A stretch of 57,270 bases of DNA from Planctomycetota bacterium. Its GTDB lineage: Bacteria; Planctomycetota; Planctomycetia; Pirellulales; PALSA-1355. The position numbers and the translations under genes are program-made. The notes below the pieces were generated by a model. That model did no database searches, was not told the origin of the DNA, and saw only the letters and a list, made by a program, of their open reading frames with translations. This document shows, piece after piece, positions 44,676 through 53,848 of this stretch; the stretch's first letter is position 1, and every line of letters starts with the position of its first letter. The stretch lies in NCBI GenBank assembly GCA_003389325.1, contig QQVE01000036.1, positions 1 to 57,270 of the forward strand, given 5' to 3'.

Positions 44676-46883
44676 ATGAAATATTTTGAAACTCGTCCGA
44701 GAAACGCAGCGGCCTGCGCGGTCGTGGCACTGGGCACGTTGCTCCTCGCAAACCCGGTGCTCGGGCAGCAAGGCCCGGGCCGGCGCTCCCCATCAGAAAT
44801 GTCGGCCGGCGACAGCAACCTGCGGCTGCGGGCACAAATGCCCGACCGCGTGCGGGTCGGCGACTCGTTTGACTTCGCCGTCGAGGTGCAAAACGTCTCC
44901 AACAATCTCGTGCTTCGCAACATCGAGATCGCCCAAACCTCGACGGGCCCCCTGAAGATCGAATCGGCAAAGATCGAAGGTGGCCCGCAGCAGAACGACC
45001 AGAGCAGCTCAGCCGGCAATCAACAATCTCAGCGGTCGTCAAACGCATCCGAACAAAGCCAGGCGAAATCGAACCAGCGCGAGAAGGAAAGCTCGGACGC
45101 CGTGCGCGAGGTCGCCAATCGGCAGGGCCAGCAACAAGAGGGCAAGAAGCAGAATTCGCAGTCAAAGGGCTCTCCGCAGAAGCAAGACACCGGCCAGCAG
45201 CAGGGAAAGAACGAGGACCAGCAGCAGTCGGAATCCGACGCCGGCTCGTCGGCCAAATCGTGGAACATCGACGAGTTGATGCCGGGCGAGAGCCGGACCA
45301 TCCGCGTCACCGCGGCCGCCGACAAGGTGGGCCGGTTGGACACGTGCCTGGCAGTCCGGTCGTACGAATCGGCCGTTTGCCTGACGACCGACGTCGTTAA
45401 GGCGGAACTGGAGATCGCCAAGCGGGCGCCTGAGCGGGCCAGCACCTGTGAGATGCTGGAGTTCTCCTACTACGTTCAGAACGACGGGTCGGCCCGCTTG
45501 CCGAGATTCACCATTCGAGACGAATTGTCGAAAGGCCTGAAGACGAGCGAAGGCTCCGAGCAACTGGAGTTCACCGTCGATGGGCTCGAGGCCGGCGAAA
45601 CGCGTCGCTTCGTGGCCAGCATCATCGCCGACAAACCGGGTGAGTATAGCAGTCGCGCCATCGCCGAGCGTCAGGACGGCGACACCGTGCGCTCCGCCGA
45701 AACGACCACCAAGGTCGTGGCTCCGGATCTGGCCGTGGCCATCGAAGGGCCCGACACCGTGCAAGTCGGTGACCTCGCCACCTACAAGGTTCGCGTCAGC
45801 AACAACGGCGAGGCCGTCGCGCCCGGCACGACCCTGAAGCTCGGCACCGCCGAGGTCCTCAACCTGGTGCGCGTCCAGGAACCGCAGCCCTCGGATCAGC
45901 AGGTCGCTTCGGTGAGGACCTCTTCCCGCAGCCAGTCTTCGCAATCTTCTGACTCGCAGCAATCTTCCGACTCGCAGGCCAATGCCAAGTCGGATGGCAA
46001 CAGCGAACAGAAATCGAAGAGCCAGTCGTCCAATTCAAAGCAAAGCCAGTCTGGCAATCAATCGCAGAACCAATCTAATCAGAACCAATCCGATCAGAAC
46101 CAATCCGATCAAAACCAATCCGATCAAAACCAATCCGATCAAAACCAATCCGATCAGGACCAGTCCGGTCAGAACCAGTCCGGTCAGAACCAGTCCGGTC
46201 AGAACCAGTCCGGTCAGAACCAGTCCGGTCAGGACCAGTCCGATCAGGACCAGTCCGGCAAGCAGGACGGCGGCGAGTCGTCGGCGAAGGACCGCCAGGG
46301 ATCGCAGCAGTCGATGCGCCCGATTCATTGGGACCAGCATACGACGCGTGAGATCGAACTTGGCGACTTGAAGCCGGGAGAGACCATTGCCGTCAGCCTC
46401 ACAGTGCGCGGCAACCAGCAAGGCACGTTTCCGGCCGTGGCCGAAGCACAGTACAAGTGCGACCTGCATCAAGATTCGCAGATGGCCAAAGCCATGGATC
46501 GAGCCAAGGTCGAGTTCGTGGCCTTTCCGGCGCTGCTGATCACGACCCGAGACCAGACCGACCCGGTCAACACCGGCGAGGAAATCGTCTACGACGTGAA
46601 CGTGAAGAACCAGGGGGGAGCCAAGGATCAGGACGTGCAAGTCGTGGTCACCTTGCCCGAAGGCCTGGAGTTCGTTGGCTCCGACGGGCCCACCAAGGCC
46701 AACGCCAACGGGCAGGAAGTCACCTTCGAACCGATCGACGAACTGGCCGCGGGCGACTCCGCTCAATGGCAGCTCAGGGCCAAGGTGAACGACACGGGAC
46801 AGGTGCTCTTCAAGGCGAAGCTGACCAGCCAGGGGCTCGCCGAAGGCGCCATGTCTCAGGAACCCACCCGCCTGATCGAGTAA
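44676..46883 (+). CDS. Exported DUF11-type multi-domain protein with Gln/Ser/Asn linkers
   Basis: This 735-residue protein has a signal peptide at 1-33 (VALGTLLLANPVLGQQ). Immunoglobulin-like/DUF11 domains alternate with disordered linkers: an N-terminal domain (LRLRAQMPDRVRVGDSFDFA), a Gln/Ser linker (about 105-195), two domains with YVQNDGSARLPRFTIRDEL and TVQVGDLATYKVRVSNNGEA, a linker of NQSDQ/NQSGQ repeats (46068-46262), and a final DUF11 domain (VNTGEEIVYDVNVKNQGGA). The TRLIE ending is one I recall from planctomycete family members. It is likely a periplasmic or surface structural protein. ATG 44676 is chosen since AAAGGA is nine bases before it. Confidence 0.78.
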   Translation: MKYFETRPRNAAACAVVALGTLLLANPVLGQQGPGRRSPSEMSAGDSNLRLRAQMPDRVRVGDSFDFAVEVQNVSNNLVLRNIEIAQTSTGPLKIESAKIEGGPQQNDQSSSAGNQQSQRSSNASEQSQAKSNQREKESSDAVREVANRQGQQQEGKKQNSQSKGSPQKQDTGQQQGKNEDQQQSESDAGSSAKSWNIDELMPGESRTIRVTAAADKVGRLDTCLAVRSYESAVCLTTDVVKAELEIAKRAPERASTCEMLEFSYYVQNDGSARLPRFTIRDELSKGLKTSEGSEQLEFTVDGLEAGETRRFVASIIADKPGEYSSRAIAERQDGDTVRSAETTTKVVAPDLAVAIEGPDTVQVGDLATYKVRVSNNGEAVAPGTTLKLGTAEVLNLVRVQEPQPSDQQVASVRTSSRSQSSQSSDSQQSSDSQANAKSDGNSEQKSKSQSSNSKQSQSGNQSQNQSNQNQSDQNQSDQNQSDQNQSDQNQSDQDQSGQNQSGQNQSGQNQSGQNQSGQDQSDQDQSGKQDGGESSAKDRQGSQQSMRPIHWDQHTTREIELGDLKPGETIAVSLTVRGNQQGTFPAVAEAQYKCDLHQDSQMAKAMDRAKVEFVAFPALLITTRDQTDPVNTGEEIVYDVNVKNQGGAKDQDVQVVVTLPEGLEFVGSDGPTKANANGQEVTFEPIDELAAGDSAQWQLRAKVNDTGQVLFKAKLTSQGLAEGAMSQEPTRLIE
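46068..46262 (+). repeat. Tandem repeat, 13 units of 15 bases
   Basis: Thirteen in-frame 15-base units encode NQSNQ, five NQSDQ, DQSGQ, four NQSGQ, DQSDQ and DQSGK. The units split into two blocks: an AACCAATCCGATCAA-type block (46068-46157) and an AACCAGTCCGGTCAG-type block (46158-46262). Neighbouring units are nearly identical, a sign of recent slippage or unequal recombination, so copy number probably varies among strains. Confidence 0.92.
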
Positions 46884-46962
46884 ATCGCACGTTCCCCCGG
46901 TCGCCCCAAGCCGTTCCGGCCAACCGGCGATGCCTGCGGACAAACATTCAGGAGACCCCAGT

Positions 46963-47382
46963 ATGAAATCTGTCGTGTACCTATCGTTCCTGGTCTTGAT
47001 GGCGGCGGCCGTTGGTTGTGCCGACACCGACGCGCCGGAGGGAGCCATGGACGCAGACGCCGGGACCGGGGCTACCGTCCCGCGCGGAACCGAGTTCGAG
47101 GAAGAGACCTCGTTCCGCGATGAGACGCCGACGCCCGAGCCCGAACCACAACCGGTCACGGTCGAACCCGAGAGCGGCACTGCAGACGCACAGCCCGTCG
47201 ACCACGCACCGGAGCAGTCCGCCGACCGTGCTGAGCAACAGCCGGTCGACGCCGCGGAACAGTCATCCAATGCCGGCAACGATTCTGATCCCTCTGAGAT
47301 TGCCACGGACAATCCGGCTGTTGACGAGGAGCCCGTGAAAAAGGTCCCTGAAAAACTCAAAGACGATAAAAAGGGAACTTAG
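46963..47382 (+). CDS. Acidic lipoprotein
   Basis: This 139-residue protein has a lipoprotein signal (YLSFLVLMAAAVGC, lipobox AVGC, lipidated Cys19). The mature part is disordered, rich in Glu, Asp, Pro, Ala and Gln, with a basic end (KKVPEKLKDDKKGT). CAGGAG precedes the ATG. It follows the DUF11 gene by 79 bases and may be in the same unit. Function unknown. Confidence 0.65.
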   Translation: MKSVVYLSFLVLMAAAVGCADTDAPEGAMDADAGTGATVPRGTEFEEETSFRDETPTPEPEPQPVTVEPESGTADAQPVDHAPEQSADRAEQQPVDAAEQSSNAGNDSDPSEIATDNPAVDEEPVKKVPEKLKDDKKGT

Positions 47383-47395
47383 TAGGTCTACTAAG
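47378..47395. terminator. Palindrome at the lipoprotein stop codon
   Basis: CTTAGTAG and CTACTAAG form an 8-bp perfect inverted repeat around GT, overlapping the TAG stop. It could be a weak terminator or a dyad binding site; there is no T-run. Confidence 0.3.
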
Positions 47396-47470
47396 GGCTG
47401 ACGTCATGGCCCTCGCGGTGCTGCGGATGCCATACTATCTGGGGCATCAGCCCATTAGGAAACGCGAGCC

Positions 47471-48604
47471 ATGAACGGCCCGCCCCCCACCGTCACGCAT
47501 CACGCCGGGCATACTGGCCCGGCTACACCTTCGGCTCCAACCCGAAGAGACGATCTCTCGCGGCAGCCCGCCGACGCAGCCTGGCGCTGCTTGCTCGTCG
47601 TCTTGTCCGTGTCCCTTATCCTTGGTATCAGCGGTCTCCTGGTAGCAACGCTGGGCGTGTTGCTGCTCGTCTTTGGCGGCGTGCTGGTTGGGATTCTCCT
47701 CAATGGCATCACGCGCTGGGCGTCCGGCTTCTTGCCGCTATCCTATCGAACTGCGTACACGCTGGTCGTCGTGCTGCTTCTCGCATTGGTCACGGTCGGC
47801 TTCTACTACATGGGCTCGCAATTGGCGGCACAGGTGTCCGAGCTTTCGGCGCAACTAAGGGCCTCGGCGGAACGCGTTACTGCGCAACTTAGAGAGTATC
47901 CCTGGGCACGTCCCTATCTGAACGGCTCTCAAGTGGACGAGGTTGTCACGGGCAGAGTCGTTCCCAGCGTGATGAACGGCCTCGAAGCTGGCCTGTGGGC
48001 GGTAAGCGGTGTGGTGATTATCGTTGCCGTCGGCCTCTATCTTGCCTACGATCCAAAACTCTACAGCGAGGGCCTCTGCAAGCTCTTTCCGATGCGGCAT
48101 CGCCGACGTTTTCAAGACGCCGTCGAGAAGCTGCGCACCACGCTGGGCTATTGGATTGTGGGGCGTTTGCTCTCGATGACGATCGTCGGGGTGCTCACCG
48201 CCACCGGTCTCTGGCTGCTGGGCGTGCCGCTCTCTATCACGCTGGGAATCCTGGCCGCGCTGCTTACCTTTATTCCAAACATCGGACCGATCCTGGCCGC
48301 TGTGCCACAGGCGCTGCTCGCAACGCAGGTCGGCATAAATACGGTTTTCTATGTGCTACTGTTCAACGTTGGCTTGCAGGCCGTCGAGAGCTACTTGATC
48401 ACACCGGTCATCCAGCGGTACCAGGTGATGCTACCGCCTGCGGTGACGATCTCCGTGCAAGTGTTGCTCGGCGTCGTGATCGGCACGATAGGCGTCATCA
48501 TGGCCGCCCCGCTCACCGCGGCCCTGATGATCCTCATCCAGATGCTCTACGTGCGCGAATACCTCGACGATCCGCATCCCGGAAGGCTGCTCGAGAGCTC
48601 CTGA
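47471..48604 (+). CDS. AI-2E family (PerM-type) permease
   Basis: This 377-residue membrane protein has about eight helices. Family markers are the early double-helix LVATLGVLLLVFGGVLVGIL, the long soluble segment (QLAAQVSELSAQLRASAERV), and the conserved end LLTFIPNIGPILAAVPQALL, YLITPVIQRYQVMLPP and GTIGVIMAAPLTAALMILIQ. Members export small molecules or ions (AI-2, sodium/proton); the substrate is not predictable. The hydrophilic N-terminal 40 residues may be partly upstream of the true start, as the ribosome site is weak. Confidence 0.85.
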   Translation: MNGPPPTVTHHAGHTGPATPSAPTRRDDLSRQPADAAWRCLLVVLSVSLILGISGLLVATLGVLLLVFGGVLVGILLNGITRWASGFLPLSYRTAYTLVVVLLLALVTVGFYYMGSQLAAQVSELSAQLRASAERVTAQLREYPWARPYLNGSQVDEVVTGRVVPSVMNGLEAGLWAVSGVVIIVAVGLYLAYDPKLYSEGLCKLFPMRHRRRFQDAVEKLRTTLGYWIVGRLLSMTIVGVLTATGLWLLGVPLSITLGILAALLTFIPNIGPILAAVPQALLATQVGINTVFYVLLFNVGLQAVESYLITPVIQRYQVMLPPAVTISVQVLLGVVIGTIGVIMAAPLTAALMILIQMLYVREYLDDPHPGRLLESS

Positions 48605-48990
48605 CGCTCGTTCCTCCGGCCCTAAGTCAGGCGCCATGTTGGTCAATGTATGCCCAATTCAGGCGGCAATCGACCAACCTGAGACAACAATGCCCGATTG
48701 GGGATCCGGCGATGCCGCGGGTCGTCGAGAGCACGATCCGACGATCGGGCAAAACGTCGGCGTGCTTGCGCCGAGATCCCGAAGTTGTCGCCGAAAATGC
48801 CGAAGCCGGTATGTCGTTTGCGACCCGTGGCGCCGACGGCGCAAGACGGCTTTGGTGACGGAGTGCATGGCACTCTAGCCGTTTCCGCCCACGTCAGCCG
48901 GACCCAGTCGCCCTGGGGCAGCCTGAGTCAGTGCTTCCGCAGGCGTCCGGCTAACTTCGCGAAACACGAGCACACAGACGGAGGAAAACC
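48605..48990. other. Gap of 386 bases, no gene seen
   Basis: This lies between the AI-2E-type gene and the Tyr/Asp-rich fusion gene. No frame is convincing and no strong hairpin is seen. GGAGG at its end is the ribosome site of the next gene. Confidence 0.35.
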
Positions 48991-49998
48991 ATGAAAGCGC
49001 TACGACGATGGACGCTGCTCATTCCGCTGGCACTTCTGGCCGCCCCAGCCGCGGGCCAGGAGTACTGGGAGTATTCGCCCTGGGAAGGCGAGTGGGAACG
49101 GAACGATCCGGTCGCGGGTTTGGAGTATGAATACGAAGACGGCTTCGTCGAGGCCGAGGAGGAAGCCTACGAATGGGAAGCCGGCGAAGGCTATCACGAA
49201 GAAGAGTGGTACGACCCGAGCGACTGGTTCGACGACGATTCGAGCGTCGACTACGAGGACGACTCGTGGGGCTACTACGACGACTACGGCTATGACTATG
49301 ACGACTATGGCTACGGCTACGGTTACGACTACGACAACTACGACTACGACCTCGACTACAACAACTGGGCGTGGGATGACCGCGACGACGTCGACTACGA
49401 AGCGGACGTGCAGGCCAAGGGGCAGATCGAGTCGCTCAAGCGGATTCAGGGAGCCGAAGGCGCGCCGCGAAGCGTGCGGCTCACTCTTCGCACCGACGAC
49501 GGCGAGCAACGCACCCTCCACCTGGGCGACGTCGGCTATGTGGAACGCTATCTCCCCGAGATCAAGAAGGGAGATCGCATCGTCATCGGCGGGCAGAACG
49601 TTCAAGTCAACGGCCGCCGCATGTTCAAAGGGAAGGAAATTCGCACTCCCGACGGCAGCTACATGATTCCCGACTATGAATACAATCGTCGGATCGAAGG
49701 CCGGCTGACGGGCCTGAAGAAGGTGCGTCTGCGCGAAGGCAACGTCGAGGCCGTGGTCGCCAAGGTCAAACCCTGGCAGGGCAAGACGATTAACGTCCTG
49801 TTGGGGCCGGTCGAGGATCTCCGCGCCGAAGGGCGCTCGATTCGTCCGGGCTCGCGAGTCCGCGTCGAAGGTTATCGCCGCGAGGTCGATGGCGAGAGTA
49901 CGTTCGTGGTTCAGGATGTGAAGAGCCTCGAACAGCAGCAGGACGATTCCGACAACCAGCGGCGGCAACAATCGCAACGCTCTGCTCGCCGCAATTGA
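48991..49998 (+). CDS. Exported Tyr/Asp-rich region fused to two OB-like repeats (cluster C)
   Basis: In this 335-residue protein the signal peptide is at 1-22 (LLIPLALLAAPAAG). Residues 23-140 are extremely acidic and aromatic, with Tyr, Asp, Glu and Trp throughout (for example YYDDYGYDYDDYGYGYGYDY). Residues about 140-225 and 230-315 are two copies of the repeat shared with 42487 and 55211: GQIESLKRIQG...LHLGDVGYVERYLPEIKKGD, and GRLTGLKKVRLREGN...NVLLGPVEDL...GSRVRVEGY. The end is Gln/Arg-rich. It joins in one chain the two parts that are separate genes in clusters A and B. GGAGG precedes the ATG. Possibly a metal-binding or envelope-binding protein; unproved. Confidence 0.7.
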   Translation: MKALRRWTLLIPLALLAAPAAGQEYWEYSPWEGEWERNDPVAGLEYEYEDGFVEAEEEAYEWEAGEGYHEEEWYDPSDWFDDDSSVDYEDDSWGYYDDYGYDYDDYGYGYGYDYDNYDYDLDYNNWAWDDRDDVDYEADVQAKGQIESLKRIQGAEGAPRSVRLTLRTDDGEQRTLHLGDVGYVERYLPEIKKGDRIVIGGQNVQVNGRRMFKGKEIRTPDGSYMIPDYEYNRRIEGRLTGLKKVRLREGNVEAVVAKVKPWQGKTINVLLGPVEDLRAEGRSIRPGSRVRVEGYRREVDGESTFVVQDVKSLEQQQDDSDNQRRQQSQRSARRN

Positions 49999-50474
49999 CC
50001 AACGCATGTCTGGGTCGAAAGCCGAATCTCCTGGCAACCTGGCGGTCGCTGCCGCAAGGACGCCTTTGCCGTCCTGGGCGACGACCGCCAGGCCGGGATA
50101 TCCGGGCCCGAGCAGCCCATCGGCGGCGACCGCTCGCGGTACAAAACGGCAGGCGAGATCAGAACTCGCTGCACACCAACCGCCTCGGTTGGCCATAGTC
50201 GAGCGTGCGCACCTCATCGGCTGATACGAGACCTTCCTCTGCAAAGCCCGGCGCCTGTCAGACCAAATTGGCTGTTGCACGCCCTCTCTGCGGGGATTCC
50301 CCGCAACAACTCGAGCCGCCCGGTATATTTGGACGCCGCAACCGGTGCAGTATGCGCAGCGTGCAATGGTCTTCTCGGACCGCGATATCGGTTTGGAATC
50401 GAATTTGCGTTCTCGGCGCTGCGCGTCGTGGAAGTGAGATCGGCGTAGCCCGGAAACATCGAAGGGAGCAAACG
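49999..50474. other. Gap of 476 bases, no gene seen
   Basis: It lies between the fusion gene and the PoxB-like gene. No frame has convincing composition or a ribosome site. GAAGGGAG at the right end serves the PoxB-like gene. Confidence 0.35.
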
Positions 50475-52259
50475 ATGGCCGAGAACGTTGCAGATTTCCT
50501 GCTCGAGCGATTGCGTGATTGGGGTGTGGAACGCATCTACGGTTATCCAGGCGATGGGATCAACGGCATTCTCGGAGCGCTGAACCGGGCGGGGAACAGC
50601 CCCGCATTCGTTCAAGCACGCCATGAGGAAATGGCCGCCTTCATGGCCACCGGGCACGCCAAATTCACCGGCAGGCCGGGCGTTTGTCTGGCCACCTCCG
50701 GTCCTGGGGCGATCCACCTCCTGAACGGGCTCTACGACGCCAAGCTCGACCACCAGCCGGTCGTGGCCATCGTCGGACAGCAGCCGCGCACGGCCCTCGG
50801 AGGCCACTACCAGCAGGAAGTGGACCTGCAAACGCTGTTCAAGGACGTTGCCCACGAGTACGTCCACACCGTGATGGCCCCGGAGCAGCTTCCGGCACTT
50901 GTCGATCGCGCGATGCGCATCGCCACGATCGAGCGCACCGTGACCTGCTTGATCTTTCCCACCGACGTGCAGGAGCAGGAGGCGGTGAAGGAAACACCGC
51001 ACGAATTCAAGATGACGCCCGGCAGCGTGGGATTTGCCCGGCCGCGGGTCTTGCCCCCGGACGAAGACCTGCATCGTGCTGCGGAAGTGATCAACCGTGG
51101 CGAAAAGCTGGCCATCCTGGTTGGCCAGGGCGCCAGGCATGCGGCTGACCTGATCGTCGAATTGGCCGAAAAGACCGGCGCCGGCGTGGCCAAGGCCCTG
51201 CTAGGCAAAGACGTCCTCCCTGACGACCTGCCCTTCGTCACAGGATCGATCGGCCTCTTGGGAACCAAGCCCAGCTACGACCTGATGATGGGATGCGACA
51301 CATTGCTGATGGTCGGATCGAGTTTCCCCTATTCACAATTTCTGCCTCCGTTCGGACAGGCCCGTGGCGTGCAGATCGACATCGATGGCAAAATGATCGG
51401 CATCCGCTATCCCATGGAAGTCAACTTGGTGGGCGACTCGAAGCAGACGCTCGAATCCCTGCTCCCCCTGTTGGATAGAAAGCCGGATCGCGACTGGCAG
51501 GACGGCATCAAGGAAAACATTCAGCAGTGGTGGAAGGTCGTCGAAGCGCGGGCCATGAACGACGCCAATCCGCTGAATCCTCAGCGCGTGTTTTGGGAGC
51601 TGTCGCCGCGACTGCCGGACAATTGCATCCTCACCGCAGACTCCGGGTCGGGCACGAACTGGTATGCCCGCGACATCAAGATTCGACGTGGCATGCGGGC
51701 CTCGCTCTCGGGGACGCTGGCCACGATGGGGCCCGGCGTTCCATATGCCATTGCCGCCAAGTTTTGTCACCCCGACCGGCCCGTCATCGCAATGGTCGGT
51801 GACGGTGCCATGCAGATGAACGGCATGGCCGAGTTGTTGACGATCTCCAAGTACTGGAAGCAGTGGGCCGATCCGCGGCTGATCGTGCTCGTGTTGCACA
51901 ACAACGATCTGAGCCAGGTCACCTGGGAAATGCGAGCCATGGAAGGCGACCCGCGCTTCGAAGCCAGCCAGCAACTGCCGGACTGCAGCTACGCGGGCTT
52001 TGCGGAAATGATCGGCCTGCGGGGAGTGCGCGTCGACAATCCCGATGACGTGGCCGGCGTGTGGGATGAGGCATTTGCCTCGGACCGGCCGATCGTCGTC
52101 GACGCAATCACCGATCCGAACGTTCCACCGCTGCCTCCGCATACGACCTGGGAACAGGGCATGGCGATGCTCTCCACGTTGTGGCGGGGCGATCCCGATT
52201 CGGCCGACATCATCCGCCAAAGTTTTAAGGGCAAAATCAAGGAGTTCACCGCAGGCTGA
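50475..52259 (+). CDS. Thiamine pyrophosphate enzyme, pyruvate oxidase/PoxB-like
   Basis: In this 594-residue enzyme the N-terminal Pyr domain has the catalytic Glu in QARHEEMAAFMATGHAKFTG and CLATSGPGAIHLLNGLYDA. A middle Rossmann-like domain (about 185-340) includes EKLAILVGQGARHAADLIVE. The C-terminal PP domain has the TPP/Mg site AMVGDGAMQMNGMAELLTI and LHNNDLSQVTWE. It is of the pyruvate:quinone oxidoreductase/pyruvate oxidase type (acetate from pyruvate), though acetolactate-type activity cannot be excluded. It lacks a signal peptide. Longer frames upstream are open, but GAAGGGAG supports ATG 50475. Confidence 0.85.
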   Translation: MAENVADFLLERLRDWGVERIYGYPGDGINGILGALNRAGNSPAFVQARHEEMAAFMATGHAKFTGRPGVCLATSGPGAIHLLNGLYDAKLDHQPVVAIVGQQPRTALGGHYQQEVDLQTLFKDVAHEYVHTVMAPEQLPALVDRAMRIATIERTVTCLIFPTDVQEQEAVKETPHEFKMTPGSVGFARPRVLPPDEDLHRAAEVINRGEKLAILVGQGARHAADLIVELAEKTGAGVAKALLGKDVLPDDLPFVTGSIGLLGTKPSYDLMMGCDTLLMVGSSFPYSQFLPPFGQARGVQIDIDGKMIGIRYPMEVNLVGDSKQTLESLLPLLDRKPDRDWQDGIKENIQQWWKVVEARAMNDANPLNPQRVFWELSPRLPDNCILTADSGSGTNWYARDIKIRRGMRASLSGTLATMGPGVPYAIAAKFCHPDRPVIAMVGDGAMQMNGMAELLTISKYWKQWADPRLIVLVLHNNDLSQVTWEMRAMEGDPRFEASQQLPDCSYAGFAEMIGLRGVRVDNPDDVAGVWDEAFASDRPIVVDAITDPNVPPLPPHTTWEQGMAMLSTLWRGDPDSADIIRQSFKGKIKEFTAG

Positions 52260-52381
52260 GCGACTCGACCTACTCGGCCCCTACGACCGTGTCACGAATT
52301 CACGACTTGCATGTTGCGGCGACCTGCCGCCGCGGGCTGGCCGCCCGGCCGACGCGGGCGTCTCCTGAACGAAGGTGCAAC

Positions 52382-52759
52382 GTGGTCGACACTGCAACAG
52401 AGCCGGACGCGCGGGTATATTTCGCCGCCGAGCGGACGCAATTGGCGTGGATCCGCTCCGGCGTTGCGCTGATGGGGCTCGGCTTCGTCGTGGCCCGGTT
52501 CGGGCTGGTGCTACGCGAACTGTCGTCGGCGGATACGACCGGCCCGCACCATACGGCTTCGCTGTGGGTGGGTGTCGTGCTCGTGTTCTTCGGCGTAGCA
52601 CTGCATTTGAATGCGGCCGTGCAGCACGCGATGACGATCCGCCGCCTGCGCCGCGGTGAGACACTGCAATTCAAGACCGTTTCGCTCGCGACCATTCTCA
52701 CGGGGCTGCTGGCCCTGCTGGGAATCGTGGTGGGCGCGTACCTCGCTGTTCAGATTTGA
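52382..52759 (+). CDS. DUF202/YidH-family membrane protein
   Basis: This 125-residue protein has the family opening RVYFAAERTQLAWIRSGVAL and three membrane helices (MGLGFVVARFGLVL, SLWVGVVLVFFGVALHL, ATILTGLLALLGIVVGAYL). GTG 52382 with GAAGGTG upstream is the preferred start. Function unknown; the family is common near stress and respiratory genes. Confidence 0.85.
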   Translation: MVDTATEPDARVYFAAERTQLAWIRSGVALMGLGFVVARFGLVLRELSSADTTGPHHTASLWVGVVLVFFGVALHLNAAVQHAMTIRRLRRGETLQFKTVSLATILTGLLALLGIVVGAYLAVQI

Positions 52760-52811
52760 GGAGCCGCCGAAGCGGCGAACATCGCGATTCCGTTGGGGCA
52801 AAGGAGCATTC

Positions 52812-53816
52812 ATGACACAACGAACAATCGTGGTTACGGGAGCCTCTGCCGGCGTCGGCCGGGCCGTCGCACGCGCGTTCGGTCAACGCGGCGATCGCGT
52901 GGCGCTTCTGGCCCGAGGGCAAGCGGGTCTGGAAGGCGCGCGTGCAGACGTGGAGCAGCTCGGCGGCGAAGCGCTCGTCCTGCCCACGGACGTCGCCGAG
53001 GCGTCACAGGTTGAAGCGGCTGCAGCGGAAGCCGAGCAACGATTCGGGCCGATTGATGTCTGGATCAATAGCGCCATGGTTTCGGTCTTCTCGCCAGCGC
53101 AAGAGATTCAGGCGGAAGAGTTCGAGCGCGTCACGCGGGTGACGTACCTGGGGTGCGTGAACGGCACGCTGACGGCCCTGCGCAGCATGACGCCGCGCGA
53201 TCACGGCGCGATTGTTCAAGTCGGTTCGGCATTGGCCTATCGCGGTATCCCGCTGCAGTCGGCCTACTGCGGGGCGAAGCACGCCATCCAGGGCTTTACC
53301 GAGAGCGTGCGATGCGAGTTGTTGCACGACCAGAGCCAGGTCAAACTGTCGGTGGTCCATCTGCCGGCGGTCAACACGCCGCAGTTCGACTGGGTCAAAT
53401 GCCGCCTGCCTCACAAGCCCCAGCCCGTGCCTCCCATCTACCAGCCGGAAGTCGCCGCAGAGGCCATCGTTTGGGCCGCGGATCATTACCGCCGGGAGTG
53501 GCGGGTCGGCGCATCGACCGCCGTGGTGATCGCTGGAAACAAGCTGGCGCCGGGCCTGGGCGATCGCTATCTGGCATCCACCGGATACGGCTCGCAGCAG
53601 TACGACGGCGACGTGGAGCCGGACCGGCAAGACAACCTGTTTGCTCCCCAGGACGACGTTCACGATCACGGGGCGCGCGGCGAGTTTTCCGACCGCGCCC
53701 GAACCCGCAGTTGGCAGTTCTGGGCCAGCAAACATCGCAAGGTGCTGTCCTGGACGGCCGCGGCCACCGGCGGGGCGCTGGTCGCCTGGTCCGCACGCGG
53801 CGCGCGCCAGCGATAG
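52812..53816 (+). CDS. Short-chain dehydrogenase/reductase with C-terminal extension
   Basis: This 334-residue protein shows the SDR core: IVVTGASAGVGRAVARAFGQ, LPTDVAEAS, NSAMVSVFS, catalytic Ser in VQVGSALAYRG and YxxxK in SAYCGAKHAIQGFTESVRCE. After residue about 240 there is an extension ending in a Trp-rich segment (RTRSWQFWASKHRKVLSW) and a hydrophobic TAAATGGALVAW tail, possibly a membrane anchor. AAGGAG precedes the ATG. It shares strand and close spacing with the DUF202 and cytochrome genes. Confidence 0.88.
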   Translation: MTQRTIVVTGASAGVGRAVARAFGQRGDRVALLARGQAGLEGARADVEQLGGEALVLPTDVAEASQVEAAAAEAEQRFGPIDVWINSAMVSVFSPAQEIQAEEFERVTRVTYLGCVNGTLTALRSMTPRDHGAIVQVGSALAYRGIPLQSAYCGAKHAIQGFTESVRCELLHDQSQVKLSVVHLPAVNTPQFDWVKCRLPHKPQPVPPIYQPEVAAEAIVWAADHYRREWRVGASTAVVIAGNKLAPGLGDRYLASTGYGSQQYDGDVEPDRQDNLFAPQDDVHDHGARGEFSDRARTRSWQFWASKHRKVLSWTAAATGGALVAWSARGARQR

Positions 53817-53848
53817 CATGAGGCATCCATCCTTGGGAGCACGAGAAC

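Noticed and set aside
46068..46262. CRISPR-like array
   Set aside because: Units are contiguous, in frame and without spacers; this is a coding tandem repeat.
46035..47360. Long minus-strand frame with LVLTGLVLIGLV repeats
   Set aside because: It is the reverse complement of the NQSDQ/NQSGQ repeat and flanking genes; no start signal or family match.
49000..50280. Minus-strand frame with Val-rich stretch suggesting a membrane protein
   Set aside because: It is the antisense of the Tyr/Asp codons (TAC/GAC read as GTA/GTC) in the fusion gene at 48991.
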